Assembly (NCBI GenBank): GCA_945872375.1
Contig: CAMBYR010000005.1
Coordinates: 1-25,099, forward strand
Direction: 5' to 3'
DNA from: an uncultured Blautia sp.
Lineage (GTDB): Bacteria; Bacillota; Clostridia; Lachnospirales; Lachnospiraceae
DNA length: 25,099 nt
Shown: in pieces, positions 1 to 8,057 of the stretch
How the letters are laid out: each line of letters opens with the position of its first letter
Numbering within the stretch: the stretch's first letter is position 1
The notes under the pieces: model-generated
Told to the model about the DNA's origin: nothing
The model's database searches: none
What the model saw: the letters and a program-made list of their open reading frames with translations, nothing else
Position numbers and translations under genes: made by a program

Positions 1-12
1 AATTTCATCCAT
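1..12 (-). CDS. Start of a truncated gene downstream of the TraG-like ATPase
   Basis: A minus-strand ATG at 12-10 (reading M-D-E-I before the window ends) is preceded by a purine-rich GGGGGAAGGAAAAGAG stretch that could act as a ribosome site. A second candidate ATG lies at 41-39, in another frame, without a ribosome site. The preceding gene stops at 52-54, so a co-transcribed downstream gene is expected here. Nothing can be said about its product. Confidence 0.3.
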
Positions 13-51
13 CTCTTTTCCTTCCCCCGCCTCTTATTCATGCCGATACCG

Positions 52-1362
52 CTAACGATACAGCTCAAACCGGAAAGGAAACGGCTGGGAAAACGGCAGA
101 CACACGATCGCTTCTCCCACCTGCAGCCGGGACATATCCCAGTCCTCCACCACCTGACCGATCCGTTTTTCTTCGGTATACTGCGCCCCTGTGGACACAT
201 ATTGTTCCAGCATGATGTTTTTGCCAAAAAGATTGCTGATATATTCTCTTGTGGTAATATCATTTGCTTTAAATGCAAAAATCGACGAAAATCCGGCCGC
301 TATATTTTTTCCGCGGCTTTCCTCATATATTTCATAGAGCTGTTCAATACTCTGTAAACCTGCAATAATCTTGACACCAAGGCTTCTTCCAAAGTTCACG
401 CCGTCATCGATATGCTGAAGGTGCGGCAGAAGCTTGAATTCATCACAGATCAGGTAAACATTTCCCTGATTGTTCTGCCGTCCCAATGCTTCCTTCAGTG
501 CCATGTCAAACAGAAGACGATATACCGGAGTCAGGACACTTCCGATCGAAAGGTCATACTCAATATAAAGAACCTTTTTTCCTCTGGAACGGACAAATTT
601 TCTCATGGAAAATCCGCCTTTATCTGCAAACACCCCAATAAAAACCTCACGTATCACGGAAAACAATTCTGCCATAACGCCCTGACTCTGTCCGCCGTCT
701 CCCGCAATATAGGAGCAGGTTCCCTGCATATCCGGCCACGAATTCAGGATTCCCCGGAGCATAGTCGCATTACATCCGTCCAGCAGGCTTCGAAGTTCAT
801 TGTTATACAGACTCTGCAAAACATCCTTATCTTTTTTTGCTTCACGAATCAGGCAGACCAGAAGAGAAGATAAAAGGTCCCTTGCTGCATTTGGAAAAAA
901 GGCATTTGTCGTTTTCTGAATCCTGTCTTCAAACAGAGATTTGCAGATCTCACTGCTGTTCATCAGAAAATCCCGTTCTTCCCAGCCATCTGCAAGAATT
1001 TCCTTGAAAATATTCCACTTCAGGGATTTGTCCCGGTACTGCCTGGAATTTCCGATCACATACTGATCCGGGCGGTAAAAGCGAGAATAAAAGTCTCCCT
1101 TGCTGTCAAAAATAATCATCACATCATCCTGCGTCATTTTCTTCTGAAGCTGATCTACAAAATGATAAAACAGAGTTGTTTTTCCACATCCGGTTCCGCC
1201 TACAAACAGCATGTGCTTACTGAGTGTACTTTCATCAATGCCAAAAGCCGCCGGTTTTCCATGATGTGTTCCCTTAAGGATCACCTTTGATGACGGATGT
1301 ACTGCCGGTGGATGGTTCAAAGATACGCTGGTTCCTTCCAGAACCTGTCTTGATAGGGCCAT
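52..1362 (-). CDS. Soluble TraG/VirD4-like P-loop ATPase (TraM-recognition type)
   Basis: The 436-residue protein has the layout of the motor domain of type IV coupling proteins. A Walker A motif GGTGCGKTT lies at residues 55-63, a D-S-K-G-D segment at about 86-90, and a Walker B strand VYLICDEF at 302-309. After that comes the segment LLPHL..IDDGVNFGRSLGVK, typical of TraG/TraD proteins. Such ATPases pump DNA or protein through type IV secretion channels. This one lacks the N-terminal membrane helices of VirD4/TraG and is shorter than the usual 550-700 residues, so it is a stand-alone cytoplasmic motor. The start at 1362 is supported by GGGAGGA five bases upstream. It lies 18 bases after a small charged protein, and another gene follows at the window edge, so it sits in an operon. 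No relaxase or channel genes are visible, so a role in conjugation is not shown. The family assignment is firm; the process served is unknown. Confidence 0.8.
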   Translation of the reverse strand: MALSRQVLEGTSVSLNHPPAVHPSSKVILKGTHHGKPAAFGIDESTLSKHMLFVGGTGCGKTTLFYHFVDQLQKKMTQDDVMIIFDSKGDFYSRFYRPDQYVIGNSRQYRDKSLKWNIFKEILADGWEERDFLMNSSEICKSLFEDRIQKTTNAFFPNAARDLLSSLLVCLIREAKKDKDVLQSLYNNELRSLLDGCNATMLRGILNSWPDMQGTCSYIAGDGGQSQGVMAELFSVIREVFIGVFADKGGFSMRKFVRSRGKKVLYIEYDLSIGSVLTPVYRLLFDMALKEALGRQNNQGNVYLICDEFKLLPHLQHIDDGVNFGRSLGVKIIAGLQSIEQLYEIYEESRGKNIAAGFSSIFAFKANDITTREYISNLFGKNIMLEQYVSTGAQYTEEKRIGQVVEDWDMSRLQVGEAIVCLPFSQPFPFRFELYR

Positions 1363-1380
1363 GGTGTTCCTCCCGTATTC

Positions 1381-1611
1381 TTATCGTTCCAGTTCCCGCT
1401 CTTTCTCTTCATCATCGTTATTGTTATTGTTGTTGTTTTGATTTTTCTCAAAATCCCGGGAATTCGCTTTCTTTTTTTCTTCATCGGAAAGCTCATAGCT
1501 CTTTTTAAATCTTTCTTCCTGTTCTTTCCGCTGCTTTTCAGCCTGCTCGATTTTTCTCTGTTTTTCTTCCTCTTCCTGCTGTTTTTTCTTTCCAAAGTCA
1601 AAAAGTCCCAT
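1381..1611 (-). CDS. Small highly charged coiled-coil protein
   Basis: This 76-residue protein begins MGLFDFGKKK. From about residue 9 to 57 it is almost entirely Lys, Glu, Gln and Arg with an alpha-helical, coiled-coil-like pattern. It then has a run of seven asparagines and an acidic/basic tail. There is no signal peptide or membrane helix. A strong ribosome site (GAGGAGGGAG) precedes the ATG at 1611. It ends 18 bases before the TraG-like ATPase start, so the two are probably co-transcribed. It may be an adaptor or accessory of the ATPase, but that is inference from position only. I do not recognise a named family. A different-frame reading of the same bases is basic and low-complexity and is judged a shadow. 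Confidence 0.65.
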   Translation of the reverse strand: MGLFDFGKKKQQEEEEKQRKIEQAEKQRKEQEERFKKSYELSDEEKKKANSRDFEKNQNNNNNNNDDEEKERELER

Positions 1612-1845
1612 CGTGCTCCCTCCTCAGATTATCGATTTTGTCGAAAATAATCCCCAAAAAATATACTATTATGTTTATTTTAGCTGTTTTTGAATCAACA
1701 TGCAATACTTTTCATCATTACGTTTTTCGAAATTCATATTTTTTTCATTTGATTTTTTCATCCATCCGGGTTAAGCTATTTTCATATTCTTCGGTGTTTC
1801 TGCCGCATATTCCCCATTTAAAACAGTATTTCTCCCACTCACTAA

Positions 1846-1874
1846 TTGTAACTATTCATCATTTTTTGTATAAT
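1846..1874 (+). promoter_or_regulatory. Sigma-A-type promoter for the Uma2 gene
   Basis: TTGTAA at 1846-1851 and a perfect TATAAT at 1869-1874 are separated by 17 bases. Transcription would begin near 1881, inside or at the edge of the AAAGGAGA ribosome site (1878-1885), which gives an extremely short leader. Confidence 0.6.
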
Positions 1875-1889
1875 AAGAAAGGAGAAATC

Positions 1890-2510
1890 ATGAAGAAATC
1901 ATTAACCAACGGCGCTTCTTCGCCAGCTTTACAAAAGGAAGTGTATGGATCTATGGCTTTAGACACCAGACAGCTTTACACTACAGAAGATATCATGGCC
2001 CTGCCTGACGGAGTGCGGGCAGAGCTCATTGACGGTGAAATATTTTACATGTCCTCGCCCAATGTCACTCATCAACGGCTTTTGCTGAATCTTGCAGTTG
2101 CTTTTCATTCCTATCAAAAACAAGGCAAAGGCGGATGCGAGACGTTCATTGCTCCCTTTGCGGTCTTTCCTTTAAGGGACAAGTACAATTATGTGGAGCC
2201 TGACCTGATGATCCTGTGCCCCTCCGAGGAGGATGAGCGGCTTCAAAATGACGGCATCCACGGTGCTCCGGACTTTGTTCTGGAAATCGTTTCCCCTTCT
2301 TCCAGAAGGATGGATTACGTGCGGAAGCTGAACAAATACTCCGAAGCCGGTGTACGGGAATACTGGATCGTGGATCCCTCCAAAGAGCAGATCACCGTCT
2401 ATGATCTTACCAATGATGAAATCTCCTTCTATACCTTCGAAGACAAGGTTCCTGTGGGAATCTACAGCGATTTCTCCATCGATTTCACGGAACTGGATTT
2501 TCACCGGTAA
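1890..2510 (+). CDS. Uma2 family (DUF820) putative PD-(D/E)xK endonuclease
   Basis: The 206-residue protein matches the Uma2/DUF820 family, a restriction-endonuclease-like fold of unproven cellular role. Visible marks are the N-terminal DGVRAELIDGEIFYMSSPN segment (about residues 40-58), VEPDLMIL with the putative catalytic Asp105, LEIVSPSS with Glu132, and the lysine-rich KLNKYSEAGVREYWIVDP block at 146-163. The start at 1890 has AAAGGAGA five bases upstream. Longer in-frame readings begin upstream of the promoter and are rejected. It is a single-gene unit on the plus strand, closed by the terminator at 2571-2619 that it shares with the ATP synthase operon. No toxin or antitoxin partner is adjacent. 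In cyanobacteria and some Firmicutes, Uma2 genes occur in many copies, but here only one is seen. Confidence 0.85.
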   Translation: MKKSLTNGASSPALQKEVYGSMALDTRQLYTTEDIMALPDGVRAELIDGEIFYMSSPNVTHQRLLLNLAVAFHSYQKQGKGGCETFIAPFAVFPLRDKYNYVEPDLMILCPSEEDERLQNDGIHGAPDFVLEIVSPSSRRMDYVRKLNKYSEAGVREYWIVDPSKEQITVYDLTNDEISFYTFEDKVPVGIYSDFSIDFTELDFHR

Positions 2511-2570
2511 AGAAAACATACAAAAGAAAAAATGATAAATACCAATGATAAAACGAATCACACGTCAGAC

Positions 2571-2619
2571 AAAAAGAACACCTCCATCCGCTGATTTCAG
2601 CAGATACAGGTGTTCTTTT
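2571..2619. terminator. Bidirectional rho-independent terminator between uma2 and atpC
   Basis: The arms AAAAAGAACACCT (2571-2583) and AGGTGTTCTTTT (2608-2619) pair. An inner ATCCGCTG/CAGCAGAT pairing extends the stem, and T-runs occur on both strands. It lies about 60 bases after the Uma2 stop (plus strand) and directly after atpC (minus strand), so it can end both convergent transcripts. Confidence 0.85.
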
Positions 2620-2631
2620 ATTCTCTCTTTG

Positions 2632-3033
2632 TTATCTTTTTACACTCAGACGCACCAACGCTCTGTGAAGCTTGGCTTCCGCCATTTTATAATCATGCTC
2701 GCTGAGCCCGGTCTCTGCCAGACGCTTCTGTGCACGCTCCTTTGCCCTGGAAGCACGTTCCTCGTCAATATCCTCTTTCCATTCCCAGGTAGTGGCCAGC
2801 AGGCTGCACTCCCCGTCCATCATGGAAAGCATTCCGCCGATACAGGCAGCCTCTTTCCGGGTCCCGTCTTCCATCACTACATGGGCTTCGCCCATTCCAA
2901 GAGCCGTACAGAAATTACAGTGCCCTGCCAGAACCGCAAGATCTCCTGTAATACTTCGGCAGACCACACGCTCTACCTGTCCGTTAAAAAGCAGCCCGTC
3001 CGGTGTTCCGATCCGCAATGGGAAGGTCTTCAT
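2632..3033 (-). CDS. atpC: F1Fo ATP synthase epsilon subunit
   Basis: This 133-residue protein is the epsilon subunit of the F1 central stalk, which couples rotation to the catalytic head and can inhibit ATP hydrolysis. The N-terminal beta-sandwich shows FPLRIGTPDGLLFNGQVERV and G-D-L-A-V-L-A-G-H; a helical C-terminal domain with ERASRAKERAQKRLAE follows. Two in-frame ATGs exist. The upstream one (3039) directly abuts AAAGGAGG, whereas the one at 3033 has a six-base spacing, so I chose 3033. The ribosome site overlaps the atpD stop codon, giving tight translational coupling. It is the last gene of the operon and is followed at once by a terminator. Confidence 0.95.
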   Translation of the reverse strand: MKTFPLRIGTPDGLLFNGQVERVVCRSITGDLAVLAGHCNFCTALGMGEAHVVMEDGTRKEAACIGGMLSMMDGECSLLATTWEWKEDIDEERASRAKERAQKRLAETGLSEHDYKMAEAKLHRALVRLSVKR

Positions 3034-3045
3034 AGACATCCTCCT

Positions 3046-4440
3046 TTACTGCTTCTTCGCTTTTTCAAATACATCATCAATGGTTCCTGCAAAGAGGAAG
3101 CAGCTCTCCGGAATATCATCGCATTCACCGTTCAGGATCATACGGAAGCCGCGGATCGTTTCCTTCAGCGGCACATACTGTCCTGCCATACCGGTAAACT
3201 GTTCTGCAACGGAAAAGCTCTGGGACAGGAAACGCTGAACCTTACGGGCACGGTTTACTGTCTGTTTATCTTCTTCGGAAAGCTCATCCATACCCATGAT
3301 GGCAATAATATCCTGCAGTTCTTTATAACGCTGCAGAACACGCTGTACGGAACGGGCAACTTCATAGTGCTCCGTACCCACGACTTCCGGAGACAGAATA
3401 CGGCTGGTGGAATCCAGCGGATCCACTGCCGGATAAATACCCTGGCTTGCAATATCACGGGAAAGAACCGTAGTGGCATCCAGATGCGTAAAGGTTGTTG
3501 CAGGAGCCGGGTCTGTCAGGTCATCGGCCGGCACATATACAGCCTGTACGGATGTGATGGATCCCTTTCTGGTAGATGTGATACGTTCCTGCAGAGTACC
3601 CATTTCTGTTGCCAGCGTGGGCTGATAACCTACTGCGGACGGCATACGTCCAAGCAGCGCGGAAACTTCAGATCCTGCCTGGGTAAAACGGAAAATGTTA
3701 TCAATAAACAGAAGCACGTCCTGGTTCTTCACGTCACGGAAATATTCCGCCATGGTAAGTCCGGAAAGACCTACACGCATACGTGCTCCCGGCGGCTCAT
3801 TCATCTGACCGTAAACCAGTGCGGTTTTGTCAATAACGCCGCTTTCCTTCATTTCATTGTAAAGGTCATTTCCTTCACGGGTACGCTCTCCAACACCGGT
3901 AAATACGGACAAACCGCCGTGAGCTGTTGCAACATTGTGAATCAGCTCCATGATCAGAACGGTTTTTCCTACACCGGCACCGCCGAACAGACCAATTTTT
4001 CCGCCCTTTGCATATGGACAGATCAGGTCAACGACCTTAATACCTGTTTCCAGAATCTCCGTAGCCGGAGTCTGTTCTTCGTAGGAAGGCGCCGGACGAT
4101 GAATAGCCCAGCGTTCCTTTGCTTCCGGTGCCGGAAGATTATCTACCGGATCACCCAGAAGGTTAAATACACGGCCCAGACATTCCTCTCCCACCGGAAC
4201 AGAAATAGGAGCACCTGTGTCAACGGCTTTGACGCCGCGCACCAGACCATCCGTAGAATTCATGGCAATACAGCGAACCGTATTGTCACCGATCTGCTGG
4301 GCAACTTCGGCCGTCAGCTTTACGCCTTTATTATCAATTTCAATAGCATTGAGCAGTGCGGGCAGTTCATCGTGCGCAAAACGGATGTCCAGAACAGGAC
4401 CGGTGACCTGCACTACCTCGCCAATGTGTTTTTCGCTCAT
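3046..4440 (-). CDS. atpD: F1Fo ATP synthase catalytic beta subunit
   Basis: The 464-residue beta subunit carries the catalytic nucleotide sites of F1. Walker A GGAGVGKT is at 153-160, the catalytic glutamate lies in GVGERTREG (Glu185), Walker B LLFIDN is at 243-248, and the DELSEED loop that contacts the gamma shaft is at 385-391. All key residues are present and the length is normal. Its start lies 45 bases downstream of the atpG stop, and atpC follows with overlapping signals. It forms the cytoplasmic alpha3beta3 head with AtpA. Confidence 0.98.
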   Translation of the reverse strand: MSEKHIGEVVQVTGPVLDIRFAHDELPALLNAIEIDNKGVKLTAEVAQQIGDNTVRCIAMNSTDGLVRGVKAVDTGAPISVPVGEECLGRVFNLLGDPVDNLPAPEAKERWAIHRPAPSYEEQTPATEILETGIKVVDLICPYAKGGKIGLFGGAGVGKTVLIMELIHNVATAHGGLSVFTGVGERTREGNDLYNEMKESGVIDKTALVYGQMNEPPGARMRVGLSGLTMAEYFRDVKNQDVLLFIDNIFRFTQAGSEVSALLGRMPSAVGYQPTLATEMGTLQERITSTRKGSITSVQAVYVPADDLTDPAPATTFTHLDATTVLSRDIASQGIYPAVDPLDSTSRILSPEVVGTEHYEVARSVQRVLQRYKELQDIIAIMGMDELSEEDKQTVNRARKVQRFLSQSFSVAEQFTGMAGQYVPLKETIRGFRMILNGECDDIPESCFLFAGTIDDVFEKAKKQ

Positions 4441-4485
4441 GTTTCGAATCTCCTCTATGAATCTGCATTCGTCCTTATGATTAAT

Positions 4486-5349
4486 TTACAGACCTTCTGC
4501 ACCTCCGACAATTTCTGTGATCTCCTGCGTTATGCTGGCCTGACGTGCCCTGTTGTAATACAGGTTCAGCTTTTCGATCATCTCTTCCGCATTGCTGGTG
4601 GCCGCTTCCATAGCAGTTCTGCGGGCAGCCAGCTCACTGGCAAGCGCTTCACAGACACCTCCGTAAACAAGTCCGGCCAGGTATTCCGGGACGATCGCGT
4701 CGAATACTTCCGCACTGTCCGGCTCGTAGAGGATCAGATTCCGCACAGGTTTCTTCTCTCCTGCATCTTTCGGATCCGCCAGTTCACTCAGCGGCAGCAT
4801 GGATATAACATCCGGCTGCTGAGACAGCATGGAAACAAATTTAGTATAGCATAATTCGATATGGCCGAAACTGCCCTTTTGAAACTCACCGCAGAGAAGA
4901 TTCGCAATTTCAAAGCAGTCTGCCACGGAAACACCTGCGATCTCCGCAAATTCTTCCGTAAGACAGGGAATGCCTCTCCGGCGGAAATATTCCACCGCCT
5001 TTTTTCCTATGGGAAGTACCACATAATCCTTTCCGGCTCCGGAAGCTTCCAGGCATTTAAAAAGATTTGCATTGTAGCCTCCGGCAAGACCTCTGTCGCC
5101 GGCGATCACAACATAACAATACTTCTCATTGGATGATTCTTTTGCGAACACAGAAGAAAAATCCGTATTTCCCTCTGCAATATCTCTCAGTGTCTCGTAA
5201 AGAGTCTGAAAATAAGGGCGGCATGTTTCAGCCCGTTCCTTGGCTTTACGCAGTTTGGAGGATGCCACAAGTTCCATTGCCTTGGTAATCTGCATGGTGC
5301 TCTGGACACTTTTAATACGCAGCTTTACCGATTTCATGTTTGCAGCCAT
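4486..5349 (-). CDS. atpG: F1Fo ATP synthase gamma subunit
   Basis: The 287-residue gamma subunit is the rotating shaft inside the alpha3beta3 head. The N-terminal helix MKSVKLRIKSVQSTMQITKAMELVASSKLRKAK and the C-terminal helix RRTAMEAATSNAEEMIEKLN, which form the coiled-coil axle, are both typical of the family. The central Rossmann-like part includes VVIAGDRGLAGGYNANLFK. GGAGGG upstream of the ATG at 5349 supports the start. It lies 20 bases after atpA. Its length is usual for Firmicutes. Confidence 0.97.
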   Translation of the reverse strand: MAANMKSVKLRIKSVQSTMQITKAMELVASSKLRKAKERAETCRPYFQTLYETLRDIAEGNTDFSSVFAKESSNEKYCYVVIAGDRGLAGGYNANLFKCLEASGAGKDYVVLPIGKKAVEYFRRRGIPCLTEEFAEIAGVSVADCFEIANLLCGEFQKGSFGHIELCYTKFVSMLSQQPDVISMLPLSELADPKDAGEKKPVRNLILYEPDSAEVFDAIVPEYLAGLVYGGVCEALASELAARRTAMEAATSNAEEMIEKLNLYYNRARQASITQEITEIVGGAEGL

Positions 5350-5369
5350 ATTGTGCCCTCCTAATCACA

Positions 5370-6899
5370 TTATTTCTCAGGTCTTGTATTCAGAAAATTC
5401 TCTGTAAAACTTTCCAATACCTGTTTCAGTTTTTCATCTGTTTCTTCTTCCAGCTTACCGGTAGACGCAATCGTCTGCATCACAGAAGCACCGTCCGCAT
5501 CCGTATCCAGATAAGTAAACAGATTGCTCTCATATTCCCGGACATCCTCTACAGCCACACGGGAAAGGATTCCCTTGGTAACCGCATAAAGAATTGCCAC
5601 CTGTTTTTCCACAGGAACCGGTGCGTTCTGATTCTGCTTCAGAACTTCCACAATACGGGCACCCTGCTCCAGACGCGATTTTGTATCGGCATCCAGATCA
5701 GAACCGAACTGAGCAAAGCTCTGCAGCTCACGGTACTGGGAATAAATCAGCTTCAGAGTACCGGCAACCTTCTTCATTGCCTTAATCTGAGCATTTCCTC
5801 CTACTCGGGATACAGAGATACCCGGGTTTACCGCAGGCATAACACCGGAATGGAACAGCTCTGTCTCCAGGAAGATCTGGCCGTCTGTAATGGAGATGAC
5901 GTTTGTGGGAATATACGCCGAAACGTCTCCGGCCTGTGTCTCAATAATCGGCAGTGCGGTCAGAGATCCGCCGCCATGCTCGTCATCCAGTTTTGCTGCA
6001 CGCTCCAGAAGTCTGGAATGCAGATAGAAAACATCTCCGGGATATGCCTCACGTCCGGGCGGACGGCGAATCAGCAGAGAAAGTGCACGGTATGCAACCG
6101 CATGCTTGCTCAGATCATCGTAAATGATCAGCACATGTTTTCCTTTATACATAAAATATTCGCCCATTGCACATCCGGAATATGGTGCAATATACTGCAG
6201 CGGGCTGGCTTCCGAAGCCGTTGCCGCAACAACAATGGTATAATCCATGGCGCCATTCTTTGTCAGAGTTTCTACCAGCGTGGCAACTGTGGAACGTTTC
6301 TGTCCGATTGCCACGTAAATACAGATTACATCCTGTCCCTTCTGGTTGATGATCGTATCTGCCGCCAGCGTTGTTTTTCCGGTCTGACGGTCACCGATGA
6401 TCAGCTCTCGCTGACCTCTTCCGATAGGAACCATGGAGTCAATCGCCTTGATTCCCGTCTGAAGCGGCTCATGTACGGATTTTCTTTCACAGATTCCGGG
6501 AGCCGGGCTTTCAATCGCTCTGTATTCATTTGTTACAATGGGACCTGCACCGTCAATAGGCTGTCCAAGGGCATTGACAACCCTGCCGATCATGGCTTCG
6601 CCCACCGGCACGGATACGACTTTGCCCGTACGTTTTACGGTCTGTCCTTCACCAATCTTCTCATCGGAACCAAATAATACGATGGATACGCTGTTCTCTT
6701 CCAGGTTCTGGGCCATACCAAAGCTGCCGTCCTCGAACTCCAGCAGTTCTCCTGCCATGCAGTTGATCAGACCGCTGGCTCTGGCAATACCATCACCTAC
6801 CATCAACACCGTACCTGTTTCATTCTGCTGAATGGCATTATCGTAATATTTGATCTGGCTGCGGATGACCTTTGAAATTTCTTCAGGTTTTAATTGCAT
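5370..6899 (-). CDS. atpA: F1Fo ATP synthase alpha subunit
   Basis: The 509-residue alpha subunit supplies the regulatory nucleotide sites and the arginine finger of F1. Walker A GDRQTGKTT is at 169-177, LIIYDD at 257-262, and the arginine finger lies in PGISVSRVGG (Arg365). The N-terminal MQLKPEEISKVIRSQI is the delta-contact and start region. The length is normal and no key residue is missing. It sits 50 bases after atpH in the canonical position. Confidence 0.98.
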   Translation of the reverse strand: MQLKPEEISKVIRSQIKYYDNAIQQNETGTVLMVGDGIARASGLINCMAGELLEFEDGSFGMAQNLEENSVSIVLFGSDEKIGEGQTVKRTGKVVSVPVGEAMIGRVVNALGQPIDGAGPIVTNEYRAIESPAPGICERKSVHEPLQTGIKAIDSMVPIGRGQRELIIGDRQTGKTTLAADTIINQKGQDVICIYVAIGQKRSTVATLVETLTKNGAMDYTIVVAATASEASPLQYIAPYSGCAMGEYFMYKGKHVLIIYDDLSKHAVAYRALSLLIRRPPGREAYPGDVFYLHSRLLERAAKLDDEHGGGSLTALPIIETQAGDVSAYIPTNVISITDGQIFLETELFHSGVMPAVNPGISVSRVGGNAQIKAMKKVAGTLKLIYSQYRELQSFAQFGSDLDADTKSRLEQGARIVEVLKQNQNAPVPVEKQVAILYAVTKGILSRVAVEDVREYESNLFTYLDTDADGASVMQTIASTGKLEEETDEKLKQVLESFTENFLNTRPEK

Positions 6900-6949
6900 G
6901 TTTTCCTCCAGCAGCGCAGTTACTGCGCAGTTTATTTTGTATCCTTCAC

Positions 6950-7489
6950 TCAGACAATAACTTCATTCAGTTTTTTGGAAATGCCGGACAGACGGCTCTG
7001 TACCGTTCCGTCAAGCTGCTTTCCTTCTATTTCCACCCGCAGACCAGCGACTACGGAAGGATCTTTTTTCTGGATCAGGGAAACCTGTTTGCCTGTCATT
7101 TTTTCCAGTCTGACCTTCAGGGTTTCCATCTGTTCCGCAGTCAGAGTCACCGCACTGGTAACGACTGCCTCCGCAATATGATGGTCCACATTATAGCGCC
7201 GTGTGAACTCCTCGCAGCATCCTGCGTATTCTCCCAGGAGATTTCGTTCACACAACAGCTTCAAAAAATTCACTAAATATCTTTCCGCCTGGGTACCAAA
7301 AGCGTCTTCGATCAGTTTTGTCCGTTCCGCCTTGGGAATGGATGGCTCTGCCAGGAGCTTCTGATAATCGGGATTTTCCCGGAAAATCTGACGGATTTCC
7401 TCCATCTGCTCCCTGATCGTACCCGTAAGCTGTTCTTCGGCAGCAAGATCGTAAAGGCTGCCGCCATACAGTCTGGCAGTCTGGGTCAT
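6950..7489 (-). CDS. atpH: F1Fo ATP synthase delta subunit
   Basis: The 179-residue delta subunit (OSCP type) joins the top of F1 to the peripheral stalk. The N-terminal helical domain starts ARLYGGSLYDLAAEEQ. A conserved central VNFLKLLCERNLL segment and a C-terminal LTAEQMETLKVRLEKMTGKQ...DPSVVAGLRVEIEGKQLDGTVQSRL block follow; the VAGLRVEIEGKQLDGTV pattern near the end is diagnostic. Its ATG overlaps the atpF stop by four bases (ATGA), indicating translational coupling between two subunits that bind each other. Confidence 0.96.
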   Translation of the reverse strand: MTQTARLYGGSLYDLAAEEQLTGTIREQMEEIRQIFRENPDYQKLLAEPSIPKAERTKLIEDAFGTQAERYLVNFLKLLCERNLLGEYAGCCEEFTRRYNVDHHIAEAVVTSAVTLTAEQMETLKVRLEKMTGKQVSLIQKKDPSVVAGLRVEIEGKQLDGTVQSRLSGISKKLNEVIV

Positions 7490-7989
7490 GATGCCTCACC
7501 TACATTCGAAATAAACTCGTCAATCAGTTTCGTATGGTCTTCTTCGCTGATCTCTCTCTCGATCACTTTTCCGGCAATCTCCACAGCCATACCGCCAATC
7601 TCGTTTTTGATCTCATTAACGGCTTTGCGTTTTTCCTGGGCAATATCACTTTCGGCCTTCGCCTTCATGGCTGCAGCCTGAGCGGATGCCTCCGCAAGCA
7701 TCTGTTCACTCTGAACAGCGGCTGTTTTCTGTGCTGATGCAACGATCTCACTGGCTTTATTTTTCGCCTCAAGCATATTCTGCTCGTATTCTGATTTCAT
7801 TGCCTGTGCTTCATTCTTTGCCTGTTCCGCCTCGCGAATCTGTGCATCTGCCAGACTTTTCCGTTTTTCCAGCATTGCATTGATGGGCTTAAAAAGGAAG
7901 CGCTTTATAAGATAGATCTGAATAAAGAGATTGCAGATGGTAGCGATGAATGTCCATGGTACAATACCAACTAATTCCTGTACATCCAT
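7486..7989 (-). CDS. atpF: F1Fo ATP synthase b subunit
   Basis: The 167-residue subunit b forms the peripheral stalk. One N-terminal membrane helix (about residues 8-29, WTFIATICNLFIQIYLIKRFLF) is followed by a long, charged, Ala-rich alpha-helix with a right-handed coiled-coil pattern. It ends in a conserved delta-binding segment AVEIAGKVIEREISEEDH. AAGGAGG upstream fixes the start at 7989. It follows atpE by 68 bases and overlaps atpH by four. Confidence 0.96.
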   Translation of the reverse strand: MDVQELVGIVPWTFIATICNLFIQIYLIKRFLFKPINAMLEKRKSLADAQIREAEQAKNEAQAMKSEYEQNMLEAKNKASEIVASAQKTAAVQSEQMLAEASAQAAAMKAKAESDIAQEKRKAVNEIKNEIGGMAVEIAGKVIEREISEEDHTKLIDEFISNVGEAS

Positions 7990-8057
7990 GTTCTGTACCT
8001 CCTTGTTTTCCTGCGGCTGCTTCTGTCAGAAGCAGCACCTTTTCCTGATTCTTCTGA

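Noticed and set aside
1317..1601. A 94-codon basic minus-strand frame
   Set aside because: It overlaps the small charged protein in another frame and runs into the ATPase start; the Lys/Arg richness is a frame-shifted echo of the same repeats.
1638..1889. An 84-residue N-terminal extension of the Uma2 protein
   Set aside because: It lies upstream of the promoter and ribosome site at 1846-1885 and encodes AT-driven Phe/His/Ser-rich sequence unlike the family.
2545..4854. A 769-codon open frame on the plus strand
   Set aside because: It lies antisense to atpC, atpD and atpG, whose proteins are unmistakable; the translation is low-quality and His/Cys-rich without any domain.
5340..6677. A 445-codon plus-strand open frame
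   Set aside because: It is the antisense shadow of atpA; no ribosome site and no recognisable domain.
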